Part shown: positions 1 to 7,749 of the stretch, piece after piece
Position numbering within the stretch: position 1 is the first letter of the stretch
Layout: the number at the start of each line of letters is the position of its first letter
Origin: Candidatus Zhuqueibacterota bacterium
GTDB lineage: Bacteria; Zhuqueibacterota; Zhuqueibacteria; Residuimicrobiales; Residuimicrobiaceae
DNA: 13,657 nt
Assembly (NCBI GenBank): GCA_016934435.1
Contig: JAFGSU010000192.1
Coordinates: 1-13,657 of the forward strand
Reading direction: 5' to 3'
Position numbers and translations under genes: made by a program
The notes under the pieces: generated by a model
Told to the model about the DNA's origin: nothing
The model's input: the letters and a program-made list of their open reading frames with translations, nothing else
The model's database searches: none

Positions 1-1
1 C

Positions 2-691
2 AAACCGACGGTTAACAACCTGTGGGATAACCGTATATCCGTTCTTGTCGGTGATCTCCTTTTCTCCCGCACTTTGACGGCGGTGCTTTCTCTGAAGGAT
101 CAGGATGCCCTGGCCATTCTGGAAGAGACGGCCAATCGCATCACCGAAGGGGAATTATTACAGATAGAATGCGGACAGGATTTTGCCATCAATGAGACAA
201 CTTATCTGGATTTAATCTCCAAAAAAACCGCCACTCTGTTCAGCGCCTCCTGTGAGCTGGGCGCTATCGCCGTTAGCGACGATGCAGCGTGCCGTCGACG
301 CATGCGCGATTTTGGCGAAAACCTGGGTATCGCCTTTCAAATAAAAGATGACCTTCTCGATTATATCGGCGACGCAAAAAAGCTGGGGAAACCCATCGGC
401 AACGATATTCGCGAAAATAAAATAACCTTACCCCTGATCTATGCGCTGTCTCGCGCAGAGCAGGGCAAAAAAGATGAAATCTATCGTATTTTAGAAAAAG
501 AAAATATGACGGTAACACAGGCACAATCGGTCGTGCATTTCGTCCAGGACATGGGTGGACTTGAATATGCTCAAGGCATGGCCGATAGTTATGCGCAAAA
601 AGCCAGTACGATCTTAAACGCCTATCCGGAATCGCAAAAGTTAGATGTATTTAAACAATTGGTTCAATTTGCAATTGAGCGAGAAAATTAG
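2..691 (+). CDS. trans-polyprenyl diphosphate synthase, 5'-truncated by the window edge
   Basis: This enzyme condenses isopentenyl diphosphate onto an allylic diphosphate to build a long all-trans prenyl chain, for quinone side chains or carrier lipids. The reading frame is open from base 2 and begins with a PTVN...WDNRISVLVGD stretch, typical of the segment just after the first Asp-rich motif. The start and first DDxxD motif therefore lie outside the window, and 229 residues remain of a usual 320-330. The second Asp-rich motif, KDDLLDY (DDLLD codons at 347-361), is complete and is followed by the family's GKPIGNDIRE and KITLPLIYAL stretches. The helical C-terminus looks intact. A TTG at 74 is an internal codon, not a start. 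The apbE reading frame overlaps its 3' end. Product chain length cannot be told from this fragment. The family call is firm; an IspB/HepT-like role is inferred. Confidence 0.93.
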   Translation, partial: KPTVNNLWDNRISVLVGDLLFSRTLTAVLSLKDQDALAILEETANRITEGELLQIECGQDFAINETTYLDLISKKTATLFSASCELGAIAVSDDAACRRRMRDFGENLGIAFQIKDDLLDYIGDAKKLGKPIGNDIRENKITLPLIYALSRAEQGKKDEIYRILEKENMTVTQAQSVVHFVQDMGGLEYAQGMADSYAQKASTILNAYPESQKLDVFKQLVQFAIEREN

Positions 692-1727
692 CCGTACTAT
701 TCATCCCGCCATTATAATGGTCTGCTTAGCGACCCTCTTCCTCGCCATTTTTCCCTGCTGCGGTAAAAAAATCGTCTCCATGGAGAAAACTATTTTCATG
801 ATGGATACTGCGGTCACCATCAAAGTTTTCGGCGTGCGTGGTGGAGAGCCAAGATGGAGCGAAGCCATTCAAGCTGCGCTCTTAAAAATATCAAAAATCG
901 ATTCGATCGCCGATCATTATTCTGAAAACAGTTTAATGACCCATATCAACCGGGAAGCGTGGAAAAAACGCGTCAGTATAAATAATGATATGGCGCAAAT
1001 ATTGCAAATAGCTGATCGCCTCTATGTGCTTTCAGACGGCGCCTTTAATCCGGCTATCGGCGTTCTGACTGAACTCTGGGGTTTTGGCAAAAACGCGGTG
1101 ATGCGGGTGCCAAATCATGACGACATCGCCGCAGCGCTGCACCATGTGGACGCAAGCCTGGTTGATTTACAAAACAACACCGTTGCATGGAGCGATTCCT
1201 GCATGAGATTGGATCTTGGAGGCATAGCCAAAGGATATGCCGTAGATGCAGCCATTCAGACATTACAACAATACGGCATCGGTGATGCACAGGTGGACGC
1301 CGGCGGGGATTTACGCGCCCTATCAACATCCCTGACCACCGGCCGCCGGCGTGTATATATCCGCCATCCCCTGCAGTCCGATGTCTTCTTCGGCTCATTT
1401 GCCATGGATTCGGGCGCAGTCGCCACATCCGGTGATTATGAACGTTATTTTATGGAAAACGGCGTGCGCTACCATCATATTTTAAACGGCAAAACCGGTT
1501 ACCCCGCACGTCAGTGCCACAGCGTCACCATCGTAGGCAACCGCGCCGCCGAATGCGATGCCTTGGCCACCGCTGTTTTTGTACTCGGGCCGGAGCCGGG
1601 CATGCAATTAATCGAAAAATTAGATGGCATCGAAGGGCTCATTATTTTCGACAAAAATAATCACATTGACTTTTTAGTCAGCAGCGGATTAGTTTCCGGA
1701 TTAATGCTGACCGCCAATTTCGAATGA
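645..1727 (+). CDS. apbE: FAD:protein FMN transferase (ApbE family)
   Basis: ApbE attaches FMN covalently to Thr/Ser of exported flavoproteins such as Rnf/Nqr subunits, using FAD and Mg2+ at the outer face of the inner membrane. Family blocks are in order: LGGIAKGYAVD (191-201), GGDLRA (220-225), ATSGDYERY (260-268), HHILNGKTGYPA (277-288) and ECDALATA (303-310), which holds the conserved metal-site Asp. The usual DPxTG turn reads NGKTG. A hydrophobic segment at about residues 22-37 runs into FPCCGKK, which could be a lipoprotein or anchor sequence, but Pro or Cys before the Cys is not a canonical lipobox. The start is uncertain. ATG 645 gives a 47-base overlap with the upstream gene. TTG 675 would give a clean basic n-region, and ATG 717 is also possible; none has a clear Shine-Dalgarno. 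Length is normal for the family. No obvious flavoprotein substrate is in the window. Confidence 0.94.
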   Translation: MYLNNWFNLQLSEKISRTIHPAIIMVCLATLFLAIFPCCGKKIVSMEKTIFMMDTAVTIKVFGVRGGEPRWSEAIQAALLKISKIDSIADHYSENSLMTHINREAWKKRVSINNDMAQILQIADRLYVLSDGAFNPAIGVLTELWGFGKNAVMRVPNHDDIAAALHHVDASLVDLQNNTVAWSDSCMRLDLGGIAKGYAVDAAIQTLQQYGIGDAQVDAGGDLRALSTSLTTGRRRVYIRHPLQSDVFFGSFAMDSGAVATSGDYERYFMENGVRYHHILNGKTGYPARQCHSVTIVGNRAAECDALATAVFVLGPEPGMQLIEKLDGIEGLIIFDKNNHIDFLVSSGLVSGLMLTANFE

Positions 1728-1736
1728 GGAGGCCAT

Positions 1737-2666
1737 ATGCCAAGATCATTGGTAACCGGGGGCGCCGGATTTCTCGGCTCCCATCTGTGTGAATATCTTT
1801 TACAAAAAGGCCACCAGGTAATTGCAATGGATAATCTGCTCACCGGTACCATTGCCAATATAGAGCACCTGCAAAGTGAAAATTTCAAATTCATCAAACA
1901 CGATGTTACCGAATATATCTATATAGCCGGGCCCATCGACTATGTTTGGCATTTTGCATCACCGGCAAGTCCTCTGGACTATATGCAGCTTCCAATCCAG
2001 ACGCTGAAAGTAGGGGCTCTGGGCACACACAAGGCCCTGGGCCTGTCAATGGAAAAACACGCGCAGTTCCTCCTGGCTTCCACGTCGGAGGTGTATGGCG
2101 ACCCTATGGTGCATCCGCAAAAAGAAGACTACTGGGGCAATGTAAATCCGGTCGGGCCGCGTGGTGTTTATGACGAGGCCAAACGATTCGCCGAAGCCCT
2201 GACCATGGCCTATCACCGTTACAAACAAGTCGACACAAAAATTGTGCGTATTTTTAATACCTTTGGCCCGCGCATGCGCCCCAATGATGGCCGCGCCATA
2301 CCCGCCTTTATTCCACAGGCCTTGCGCAATGAATCCATCACCATCTTCGGCGACGGCACCCAGACCCGGAGTTTCTGCTATGTTTCCGACCTGATTGAAG
2401 GGATTTATCGCTTGATGATGTCCGAATTTCACGATCCCGTCAATATCGGCAATCCGCACGAAATGACCATCCGACAAATGGCGGATACCATCATCCGCCT
2501 GACAAACAGCAGGAGTAAATTGGTCCATCATCCCCTGCCGGTGGACGATCCGAAAGTGAGACAGCCCGATATCACCCTGGCACGAAAACTGTTAGGCTGG
2601 GAACCGGAAATAGAGGTGGAAGTGGGCCTGAAGAAAACCATCGATTGGTTTCGCAGTATATTTTAA
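1737..2666 (+). CDS. NAD-dependent UDP-glucuronate decarboxylase-like enzyme (UDP-xylose synthase type, extended SDR)
   Basis: This is an extended short-chain dehydrogenase acting on nucleotide sugars. Its closest recognisable relatives oxidise and decarboxylate UDP-glucuronate to UDP-xylose in the cytosol. The Rossmann NAD site TGGAGFLG is at residues 7-14. HFASPASPLDY (72-82), STSEVYGDP (115-123) and YWGNVNPVGPR (132-142) are hallmarks of the UDP-xylose synthase group, and the catalytic YxxxK is YDEAK at 145-149. The family more often has CYDEGKR here. The sugar-binding IFGDGTQTRSFCYVSDL block (203-219) is present. At 309 residues it is a complete soluble enzyme without the membrane-anchored N-terminus seen in eukaryotic forms. 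The ATG follows a GAGGAGG Shine-Dalgarno (1726-1732) that overlaps the apbE stop codon. With the glycosyltransferase downstream it suggests surface glycan synthesis. A dTDP-glucose dehydratase or other epimerase is less likely. Confidence 0.88.
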   Translation: MPRSLVTGGAGFLGSHLCEYLLQKGHQVIAMDNLLTGTIANIEHLQSENFKFIKHDVTEYIYIAGPIDYVWHFASPASPLDYMQLPIQTLKVGALGTHKALGLSMEKHAQFLLASTSEVYGDPMVHPQKEDYWGNVNPVGPRGVYDEAKRFAEALTMAYHRYKQVDTKIVRIFNTFGPRMRPNDGRAIPAFIPQALRNESITIFGDGTQTRSFCYVSDLIEGIYRLMMSEFHDPVNIGNPHEMTIRQMADTIIRLTNSRSKLVHHPLPVDDPKVRQPDITLARKLLGWEPEIEVEVGLKKTIDWFRSIF

Positions 2667-2685
2667 GACGGATAGGCATGCAACC

Positions 2686-3720
2686 ATGACAACCGATGTG
2701 CCACAAAAAATTCTGGTGATCAGACTCAGCTCTATAGGTGATATTTTACTCACCACCCCTCTGCTGCGGCACCTTCGACAACGTTTTCAGCATGCCGATA
2801 TTGATTTTATCGTTAAAAAACAGTATGCCGATTTACTGCGCACCAATCCGCACTTGTCGCATCTTCTCTTATTCGACCAGAAAAGCAAACACGAACTGTC
2901 GCGGATGCGCGCCGAAATCCTAAAAAACGATTACGACCTGATCCTGGATATACATAAAAACTTTCGCAGTATTTATTTGTCCGGTTTCCTGCCGCACACA
3001 AAGGTTATTCGATACCACAAATATTATTTTAAACGCTTTTTTCTGGTCCATTTTGGCTGGAACCTTTACAGGCAAATAATACCGGTACATCAGCGTTATC
3101 TGCAGACAATTAGCCGCTGGCATATTCAGGATGACGGCGCAGGATTGGATCTGGTCCTGGACGAAACGGAGGCAGGTCCTATCATCGAGAGAGTCACCCG
3201 TTTTGCCGACGGAAGAAGCGTGATCGGCATGGCCCCGAGCGCCGCATTTGCCAACAAACGCTGGCCTTTAGAATATTATGCCGAGCTTGGTAAAAAAATG
3301 CAGCTGCACGACAACACCTGCCTCGTGCTCATAGGGGATAACCGGGATCGGAACATCACAGAGCAGATCGCCGAGCAATTACCGCAACAACCACTAAACC
3401 TGGCGGGTGAGTTGTCATTGATGGAGACGGCCGCCGCCATCCATTGTTTGAATCTGTTCGTCACCAACGACACCGGTCCCATGCACATGGCCAGCGCGCT
3501 GAAAATTCCGACCCTGGCCATTTTCGGCCCCACGACCCGGGAATTAGGATTCTTCCCCCTGGGCCGGCACTCACAGGTCGTTGAAAATCTGGATTTGTCT
3601 TGCAGACCCTGCACCCATATGGGACGAAACCATTGCCCCAAAAAGCATTTTCGTTGCATGACCGATATTTCGCCACAACAGGTGTATGAACTATCTACGA
3701 CCTTGCTCAATAAAAGATAA
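2686..3720 (+). CDS. glycosyltransferase family 9 protein (heptosyltransferase-like)
   Basis: The family uses ADP-heptose, or a related activated sugar, to extend LPS inner core or another surface glycan at the cytoplasmic face of the inner membrane. The N-terminal motif RLSSIGDILLTTP (13-25), the central APSAAFANKRWP (183-194), the C-terminal VTNDTGPMHMASAL (259-272) and FGPT (280-283) are the standard WaaC/WaaF/RfaQ signatures in order. A four-cysteine cluster (C306, C309, C317, C324) near the C-terminus matches the CxxC...C...C pattern common in bacterial members. The length of 344 residues is normal. ATG 2686 is the first in-frame start, with a weak GATAGG upstream. It lies 19 bases after the decarboxylase gene, so co-transcription is likely. 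The donor and acceptor sugars cannot be assigned, because no other LPS core gene is visible. Confidence 0.92.
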   Translation: MTTDVPQKILVIRLSSIGDILLTTPLLRHLRQRFQHADIDFIVKKQYADLLRTNPHLSHLLLFDQKSKHELSRMRAEILKNDYDLILDIHKNFRSIYLSGFLPHTKVIRYHKYYFKRFFLVHFGWNLYRQIIPVHQRYLQTISRWHIQDDGAGLDLVLDETEAGPIIERVTRFADGRSVIGMAPSAAFANKRWPLEYYAELGKKMQLHDNTCLVLIGDNRDRNITEQIAEQLPQQPLNLAGELSLMETAAAIHCLNLFVTNDTGPMHMASALKIPTLAIFGPTTRELGFFPLGRHSQVVENLDLSCRPCTHMGRNHCPKKHFRCMTDISPQQVYELSTTLLNKR

Positions 3721-3725
3721 AAGAC

Positions 3726-3754
3726 TTGTAATTTGTGCATGATCTGTTTATTTT
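3726..3754 (+). promoter_or_regulatory. possible sigma70-type promoter upstream of rsfS-argS
   Basis: TTGTAA (3726-3731) and TATTTT (3749-3754) are 17 bases apart within the 108-base gap before rsfS. Each box matches four of six consensus bases, so the site is weak by sequence. Its placement right after the upstream gene and before an otherwise unlinked translation gene pair is the main support. Confidence 0.33.
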
Positions 3755-3828
3755 ATCGATTAAGGCATCCCGGATCGGGTACAAACCACACGCAGATTAA
3801 ACCGCTCATGGCAGAATAAGGAGGACGA

Positions 3829-4191
3829 GTGCAGTCAAGTCAGCAACTTGTAAACCAAATTGCCCGTCTTGTTTGGGAAAAAAAGGGCGTCGATATCCTG
3901 ATCATGGACTTGAGGCGCCTGACATCCATGACCGATTTTTTTGTCATCGCTTCCGTTGATACCGACGTTCAAGCCCGTGCCATTGTCGACCATCTCAAGG
4001 ACCATCTGCGCTCTCAGGACGTTCGGCCCTGGCATGTTGAAGGCAGTATGGGATCCAATTGGATACTTCTCGATTATGTGAATGTGGTCGTACATCTTTT
4101 CCGACCGCAAACGCGGCAATTTTACAATCTGGAACGCCTGTGGGGCGATGCCAAGATTATAGAAATAAATGATGACTCTTATGAGGGTTAG
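3829..4191 (+). CDS. rsfS: ribosome silencing factor RsfS (Iojap/DUF143 family)
   Basis: RsfS binds ribosomal protein uL14 on the large subunit, blocks joining with the small subunit and slows translation under starvation. The core is plainly readable: MTDFFVIAS (34-42), ARAIVDHLKDHL (49-60), WHVEGS (68-73), WILLDYVNVVVHLF (78-91) and FYNLERLWGDA (98-108). The length of 120 residues is the usual size. The start is GTG 3829, because a strong AAGGAGGA (3818-3825) sits just upstream and the protein then begins a few residues before the first conserved helix. It is seven bases upstream of argS, so the two are probably co-transcribed. The common nadD neighbour is not present here. Confidence 0.96.
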   Translation: MQSSQQLVNQIARLVWEKKGVDILIMDLRRLTSMTDFFVIASVDTDVQARAIVDHLKDHLRSQDVRPWHVEGSMGSNWILLDYVNVVVHLFRPQTRQFYNLERLWGDAKIIEINDDSYEG

Positions 4192-4198
4192 CTAAAAC

Positions 4199-5863
4199 GT
4201 GAAGAAAAGAATGACGCCGCAACAATATATTCGCAGCGCGATACAGTCGGCGCTTGCCGCCCTTGATTGGACAGTGGAGGATGAACAGATTTTGGCATTG
4301 GAACGGCCAAAACAGGAAGAGTTGGGCGATCTGGCTTCAACCGTTGCCATGAACCTGGCGCGCGATGTAAAATCCAACCCCCGCGCTATTGCCGATAAGA
4401 TTATGCAAAATATAAATATAGATTCTTATTATATCGATAAAATCGAGGTTGCCGGTCCGGGATTCATCAACTTTTTTCTGGCGCCGGCATGCTTGCATCA
4501 AGCCGTACGCGATATCGTGACGGAGGGCGAAACCTATGGCCACAGCCATTGGGGTGAGGGTAAAAAAATACAACTGGAATTTGTCAGCGCCAATCCAACA
4601 GGACCTCTAAACATCGTCAGTGCAAGGGCCGCAGCAGTGGGCGATGTGCTGAGCAATTGTTATCAGGCCGCCGGATTCGACGCCTGGCGCGAATTCTATA
4701 TCAACGATGCCGGACGGCAAATTCGTCTGCTCGGAGCATCCCTTAGCGCCCGCTATATGACCGAGCTGGGCCACGCGGAAGCCGTGCCGGAGGAGGGGTA
4801 TCACGGTGAATATTTGCATGATCTGGCCCTCGATATCATTGAACGCGATGGCGATCAATATGTAAAACTCACGACCGAGCAACGTCATACCCTCTTCAGC
4901 CAACTGGCTCTTGAGCACATGCTGGCACGACAAAAGGCCAGTCTGAAAAAGTATGGTGTGGAATACCAGTTGTGGTTTCGCGAAAGTGCGATTCGCGAAC
5001 AAAAAGGTCATGAACACGTGATCAAAAAATTGTCGAAAAAAAACCTGGTCTATGAACAGGATGGGGCAACCTGGTTCAAGTCCAGCGAGTTCGGTGACGA
5101 AAAAGACCGTGTCCTCATTACAGCCGGCGGCGAGCCCACTTATTTCCTCATCGACATCGCTTATCATGAAAATAAATATGAACGCGGCTTCCAGAAGATC
5201 ATCGATTTCTGGGGCCCGGATCATCACGGCTACATTGATCGTATGCGCGCCGCCCTGATCGCTCTGGGCCATTCGAAAGAGAGCTTTGACGTCAGCATCA
5301 TCCAGCAGGTGAATCTGCTGCGCAGCGGCAAAACAGTAAAGATGTCGAAAAGGGCCGGTGAGATCATCGAAATGGATGAGTTGGTTGATGAGGTGGGCGT
5401 GAATGCCGCCAGATACTATTTCATCGATCGTCGCATCTCACAACCGATGGATTTCGATATTGATCTGGCGAAAAAACAGTCGGATGAAAATCCGGTTTAT
5501 TATGTTCAATATGCCCATGCGCGCATCTGCAATATTCTGCGTTTTGCGCAGGAACAGGGCATCCCGATCCCGACGGAAGCGGACACCAGTCTGCTAAACC
5601 ATCCGCTGGAATTGCAGGTGATCAAAAAACTGATCGAATTTCCGGAAACCATAACCCGTGTGCTGCAATTCACCGAGCCGCACCGGTTGAGCAATTATGC
5701 CCAGGAAGTGGCAACTGTTTTTCATCGTTTCTACCACGAGCATCGGGTTGTTACCGATGATCGTCCGCTGACCCGGGCTCGCATGATGCTGGCCCGGGCG
5801 ACCCGGCAGGTACTGGCGAACAGTTTTCGTTTGCTGGGCATCGCCGCACCTGAAAATATGTAA
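4199..5863 (+). CDS. argS: arginyl-tRNA synthetase with an altered HIGH motif
   Basis: This class I synthetase charges tRNA-Arg with arginine. The 554 residues are the normal length and all domains are in order: the N-terminal additional domain (LGDLAST and VAGPGFINFFL), the catalytic Rossmann fold with VSANPTGPL (129-137), WREFYINDAG, the WGPDHHGYIDR segment, KMSKR (381-385), and the helical DALR anticodon domain with YVQYAHARI and a typical C-terminal APENM. One feature stands out. The position of the ATP-binding HIGH motif, normally HxGH after NPTGPL, reads NIVS (138-141; bases 4610-4621), with both histidines missing. The gene is otherwise undamaged. GTG 4199 is chosen because a GAGGG (4183-4187) lies upstream and the rsfS stop is adjacent; ATG 4211 is an alternative. 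No second argS is in the window. Confidence 0.95.
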   Translation: MKKRMTPQQYIRSAIQSALAALDWTVEDEQILALERPKQEELGDLASTVAMNLARDVKSNPRAIADKIMQNINIDSYYIDKIEVAGPGFINFFLAPACLHQAVRDIVTEGETYGHSHWGEGKKIQLEFVSANPTGPLNIVSARAAAVGDVLSNCYQAAGFDAWREFYINDAGRQIRLLGASLSARYMTELGHAEAVPEEGYHGEYLHDLALDIIERDGDQYVKLTTEQRHTLFSQLALEHMLARQKASLKKYGVEYQLWFRESAIREQKGHEHVIKKLSKKNLVYEQDGATWFKSSEFGDEKDRVLITAGGEPTYFLIDIAYHENKYERGFQKIIDFWGPDHHGYIDRMRAALIALGHSKESFDVSIIQQVNLLRSGKTVKMSKRAGEIIEMDELVDEVGVNAARYYFIDRRISQPMDFDIDLAKKQSDENPVYYVQYAHARICNILRFAQEQGIPIPTEADTSLLNHPLELQVIKKLIEFPETITRVLQFTEPHRLSNYAQEVATVFHRFYHEHRVVTDDRPLTRARMMLARATRQVLANSFRLLGIAAPENM

Positions 5864-5884
5864 CGGATTGCAGGAGATTTTTAT

Positions 5885-6817
5885 ATGAGCAGCGTACTTG
5901 TCGTCGGTTCTGTAGCCTATGATTCCATTGAAACGCCGCAGGCGAACGTCGAAGAGGCGCTTGGCGGCTCCGCCACTTTTTTTGCCGCCGCCGCCAGTTA
6001 TTTTGTACCGGTCAATTTGGTGGCTGTGGTGGGCGATGATTTTCGTCACAACGAAATCGCGTTTTTAAACCAGCGCCAGGTCGATTTGGAAGGCCTGAGA
6101 ACGGAACCGGGAAAAACATTTCGCTGGAAAGGGCGCTATCTGCAAAATATGAATGATCGCGAAACGATTTATACCCATCTTAATGTTTTTGCAACCTTTA
6201 ACCCGTTACTGCCGGATAAATATCGCAACAGCTCTTTTGTTTTTCTCGCCAATATTAGCCCGGAGCTACAATACAACGTCGTACAACAGGTTTACCGGCC
6301 CAAATTCGTCGCCATGGACACCATGAATTTCTGGATTTCCGGATCCATGGATGCGCTATTGCGCACCCTCGCCGTTGTCGATGGTCTGTTGATTAACGAT
6401 TCGGAAGTCAAACAACTGTCAGGCGAGGAAAACCTGTTCACCGGCGCGCGAAAAATTCAAGCCATGGGACCCAAAACCCTGATTATTAAAAAGGGAGAAC
6501 ACGGGGCATTGATGGTGCACGGTGATGAGCATTTCTATTGTCCGGCTTTTCCGGTTACTTCGCTGCTGGATCCCACCGGGGCGGGAGATACTTTTGCCGG
6601 TGGATTCATGGGATATTTAGCCAGAACCGACTTGATCACAATGGAAAACCTGCGGCGCGCAGTGGTATTTGGCAGCGCCCTCGCATCCTTCTGCGTTGAG
6701 GATTTCAGCGTCGGCCGATTGATGAATCTGTCCAGAGAAGAAATCCACAATCGCGTCCTCGTCCTGCGCAAGATGACCGATTTTGCGATCGATCCCGACT
6801 GGGCTTTGGTAACGTGA
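5885..6817 (+). CDS. PfkB-family carbohydrate/nucleoside kinase
   Basis: This is a ribokinase-fold kinase that phosphorylates a hydroxymethyl group of a sugar, nucleoside or similar small molecule with ATP. The N-terminal strand VLVVGSVAYDSIETP (4-18) and the GGSATFFAAAA segment (27-37) match the substrate-binding half. The ATP-site signature DPTGAGDTFAGGFMGYL starts at D229, with the GAGD catalytic base at D235. ASFCVEDFSV near the C-terminus follows a recurring pattern of one uncharacterised ribokinase-like subgroup, from memory. The length of 310 residues is normal. The ATG has an AGGAG (5872-5876) eight bases upstream. Its TGA overlaps the GTG start of the ECF ATPase in a GTGA, so the two are likely translationally coupled. 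The substrate is unknown. Adenosine, fructose-6-phosphate or pyridoxal are not supported by specific motifs. Confidence 0.9.
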   Translation: MSSVLVVGSVAYDSIETPQANVEEALGGSATFFAAAASYFVPVNLVAVVGDDFRHNEIAFLNQRQVDLEGLRTEPGKTFRWKGRYLQNMNDRETIYTHLNVFATFNPLLPDKYRNSSFVFLANISPELQYNVVQQVYRPKFVAMDTMNFWISGSMDALLRTLAVVDGLLINDSEVKQLSGEENLFTGARKIQAMGPKTLIIKKGEHGALMVHGDEHFYCPAFPVTSLLDPTGAGDTFAGGFMGYLARTDLITMENLRRAVVFGSALASFCVEDFSVGRLMNLSREEIHNRVLVLRKMTDFAIDPDWALVT

Positions 6818-7629
6818 TTGAAATAGATCACATCTCCTTCGATTATCAGCACGATAACGGCACACAACGTGTGCTCTCTGATATCGCCCTCACCATCCAA
6901 CCGGGTGAAGCGCTGGCCCTTATGGGTGCAAACGGTTCCGGTAAGAGCACACTGGTGAAATGCCTCAACGGTCTGCTGCTCCCCAGTTCGGGTAAAGTCA
7001 GGGTGGATGGAATGGATACCGCAGAAGAAAAAAACTTGCCGGCCATCCGCCGTCGAGTCGGTATGATATTTCAAAATCCGGACAACCAGATTGTATCCAC
7101 CACGGTCGAACGCGAAGTTGCTTTTGGTCTGGAAAACCTCGGATTGACCTATGAGGCCATGCATCATCGCGTCGAGGAGATGCTCGAACGAATGAAGTTG
7201 ATGCCACTGCGTCATAAATCACCCCACTATCTTTCAGGAGGTGAAAAACAACGTCTGGCGCTGGCTTCGGTGCTTGCTATGCAACCTCAATATCTGATCC
7301 TGGACGAACCAACGTCACTTCTCGATCCCCTCAGTCGCAAAGATATCATCTCTTATGTAAAAAATCTTCACAGCCAGCCCGCCCGGGAAAGTCGGGAAAC
7401 CATGAGCACCCTGTTTGTAACACAATTTTCCGAGGAAGCTTTGTTTTTTAATCGACTGCTCATATTAGCCGCCGGACGCGTTGTTTATGACGGAATCCCC
7501 TCAGCCATTTTCTCCGATCTGGAAAAAATGCAGGAATGGGGTCTGGAATCACCGGCCAATTTTCATTTGCGCTACCTGATGGCCGGACAGCAAGCAGGCT
7601 CTGATGGGTTAAACCTATCGGACCTTTAA
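6814..7629 (+). CDS. ecfA: energy-coupling factor (ECF) type ABC transporter ATPase
   Basis: This is the nucleotide-binding subunit of ECF vitamin or metal importers, acting at the inner face of the membrane with a T subunit and substrate-binding S subunits. Walker A GANGSGKST is at 38-46, the Q-loop with the EcfA-typical FQNPDNQIVSTTVEREVAFGLEN at 86-108 (Q87), the signature LSGGEKQ at 140-146, Walker B LILDEP at 161-166 and the D-loop SLLD just after. The switch histidine of the H-loop is replaced by Gln: FVTQFSEEA with Q204 (bases 7423-7425), where VTHDxxEA is usual. The length of 271 residues fits a single-domain EcfA. The start is GTG 6814, overlapping the kinase stop. No EcfT or S-component gene is in the window, so its partners must be encoded elsewhere. 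A CbiO/NikO-type assignment is equally possible. Confidence 0.9.
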   Translation: MIEIDHISFDYQHDNGTQRVLSDIALTIQPGEALALMGANGSGKSTLVKCLNGLLLPSSGKVRVDGMDTAEEKNLPAIRRRVGMIFQNPDNQIVSTTVEREVAFGLENLGLTYEAMHHRVEEMLERMKLMPLRHKSPHYLSGGEKQRLALASVLAMQPQYLILDEPTSLLDPLSRKDIISYVKNLHSQPARESRETMSTLFVTQFSEEALFFNRLLILAAGRVVYDGIPSAIFSDLEKMQEWGLESPANFHLRYLMAGQQAGSDGLNLSDL

Positions 7630-7647
7630 AGACTGTGATGGAGAGGG

Positions 7648-7676
7648 TTGACATGTTCATTTTTTTCACTTATATT
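7648..7676 (+). promoter_or_regulatory. strong sigma70-type promoter for the sensor gene
   Basis: A perfect TTGACA (7648-7653) is followed after exactly 17 bases by TATATT (7671-7676), one base off consensus, inside an AT-rich spacer. Transcription would begin near 7683 and leave a 5' leader of roughly 65 bases before the ATG at 7750. The site separates the sensor gene from the kinase/ECF ATPase pair upstream. Confidence 0.7.
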
Positions 7677-7749
7677 TTATAGGCACTCTATTGGTGTTTT
7701 GCCACCGAGCCGATAAACATTGCATCGTAATTCTCAAATAACAGGACAT

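Noticed and set aside
74..76. TTG as the start of the polyprenyl synthase
   Set aside because: The frame stays open and conserved back to base 2, so the gene enters from outside the window.
2046..2531. Open frame of 161 codons on the - strand inside the decarboxylase gene
   Set aside because: It is antisense to a conserved SDR gene and is explained as a shadow frame.
3766..3780. CCCG-GAT-CGGG inverted repeat before rsfS as a terminator
   Set aside because: The stem is only four pairs with a three-base loop and there is no T-tract.
4607..5272. Long open frame of 221 codons on the - strand inside argS
   Set aside because: It lies wholly opposite a clearly conserved argS, has no recognisable motif, and is a shadow of codon bias.
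6535..7215. Open frame of 226 codons on the - strand across the kinase/ECF ATPase junction
   Set aside because: It is antisense to two firmly identified genes and its translation shows no family motif.
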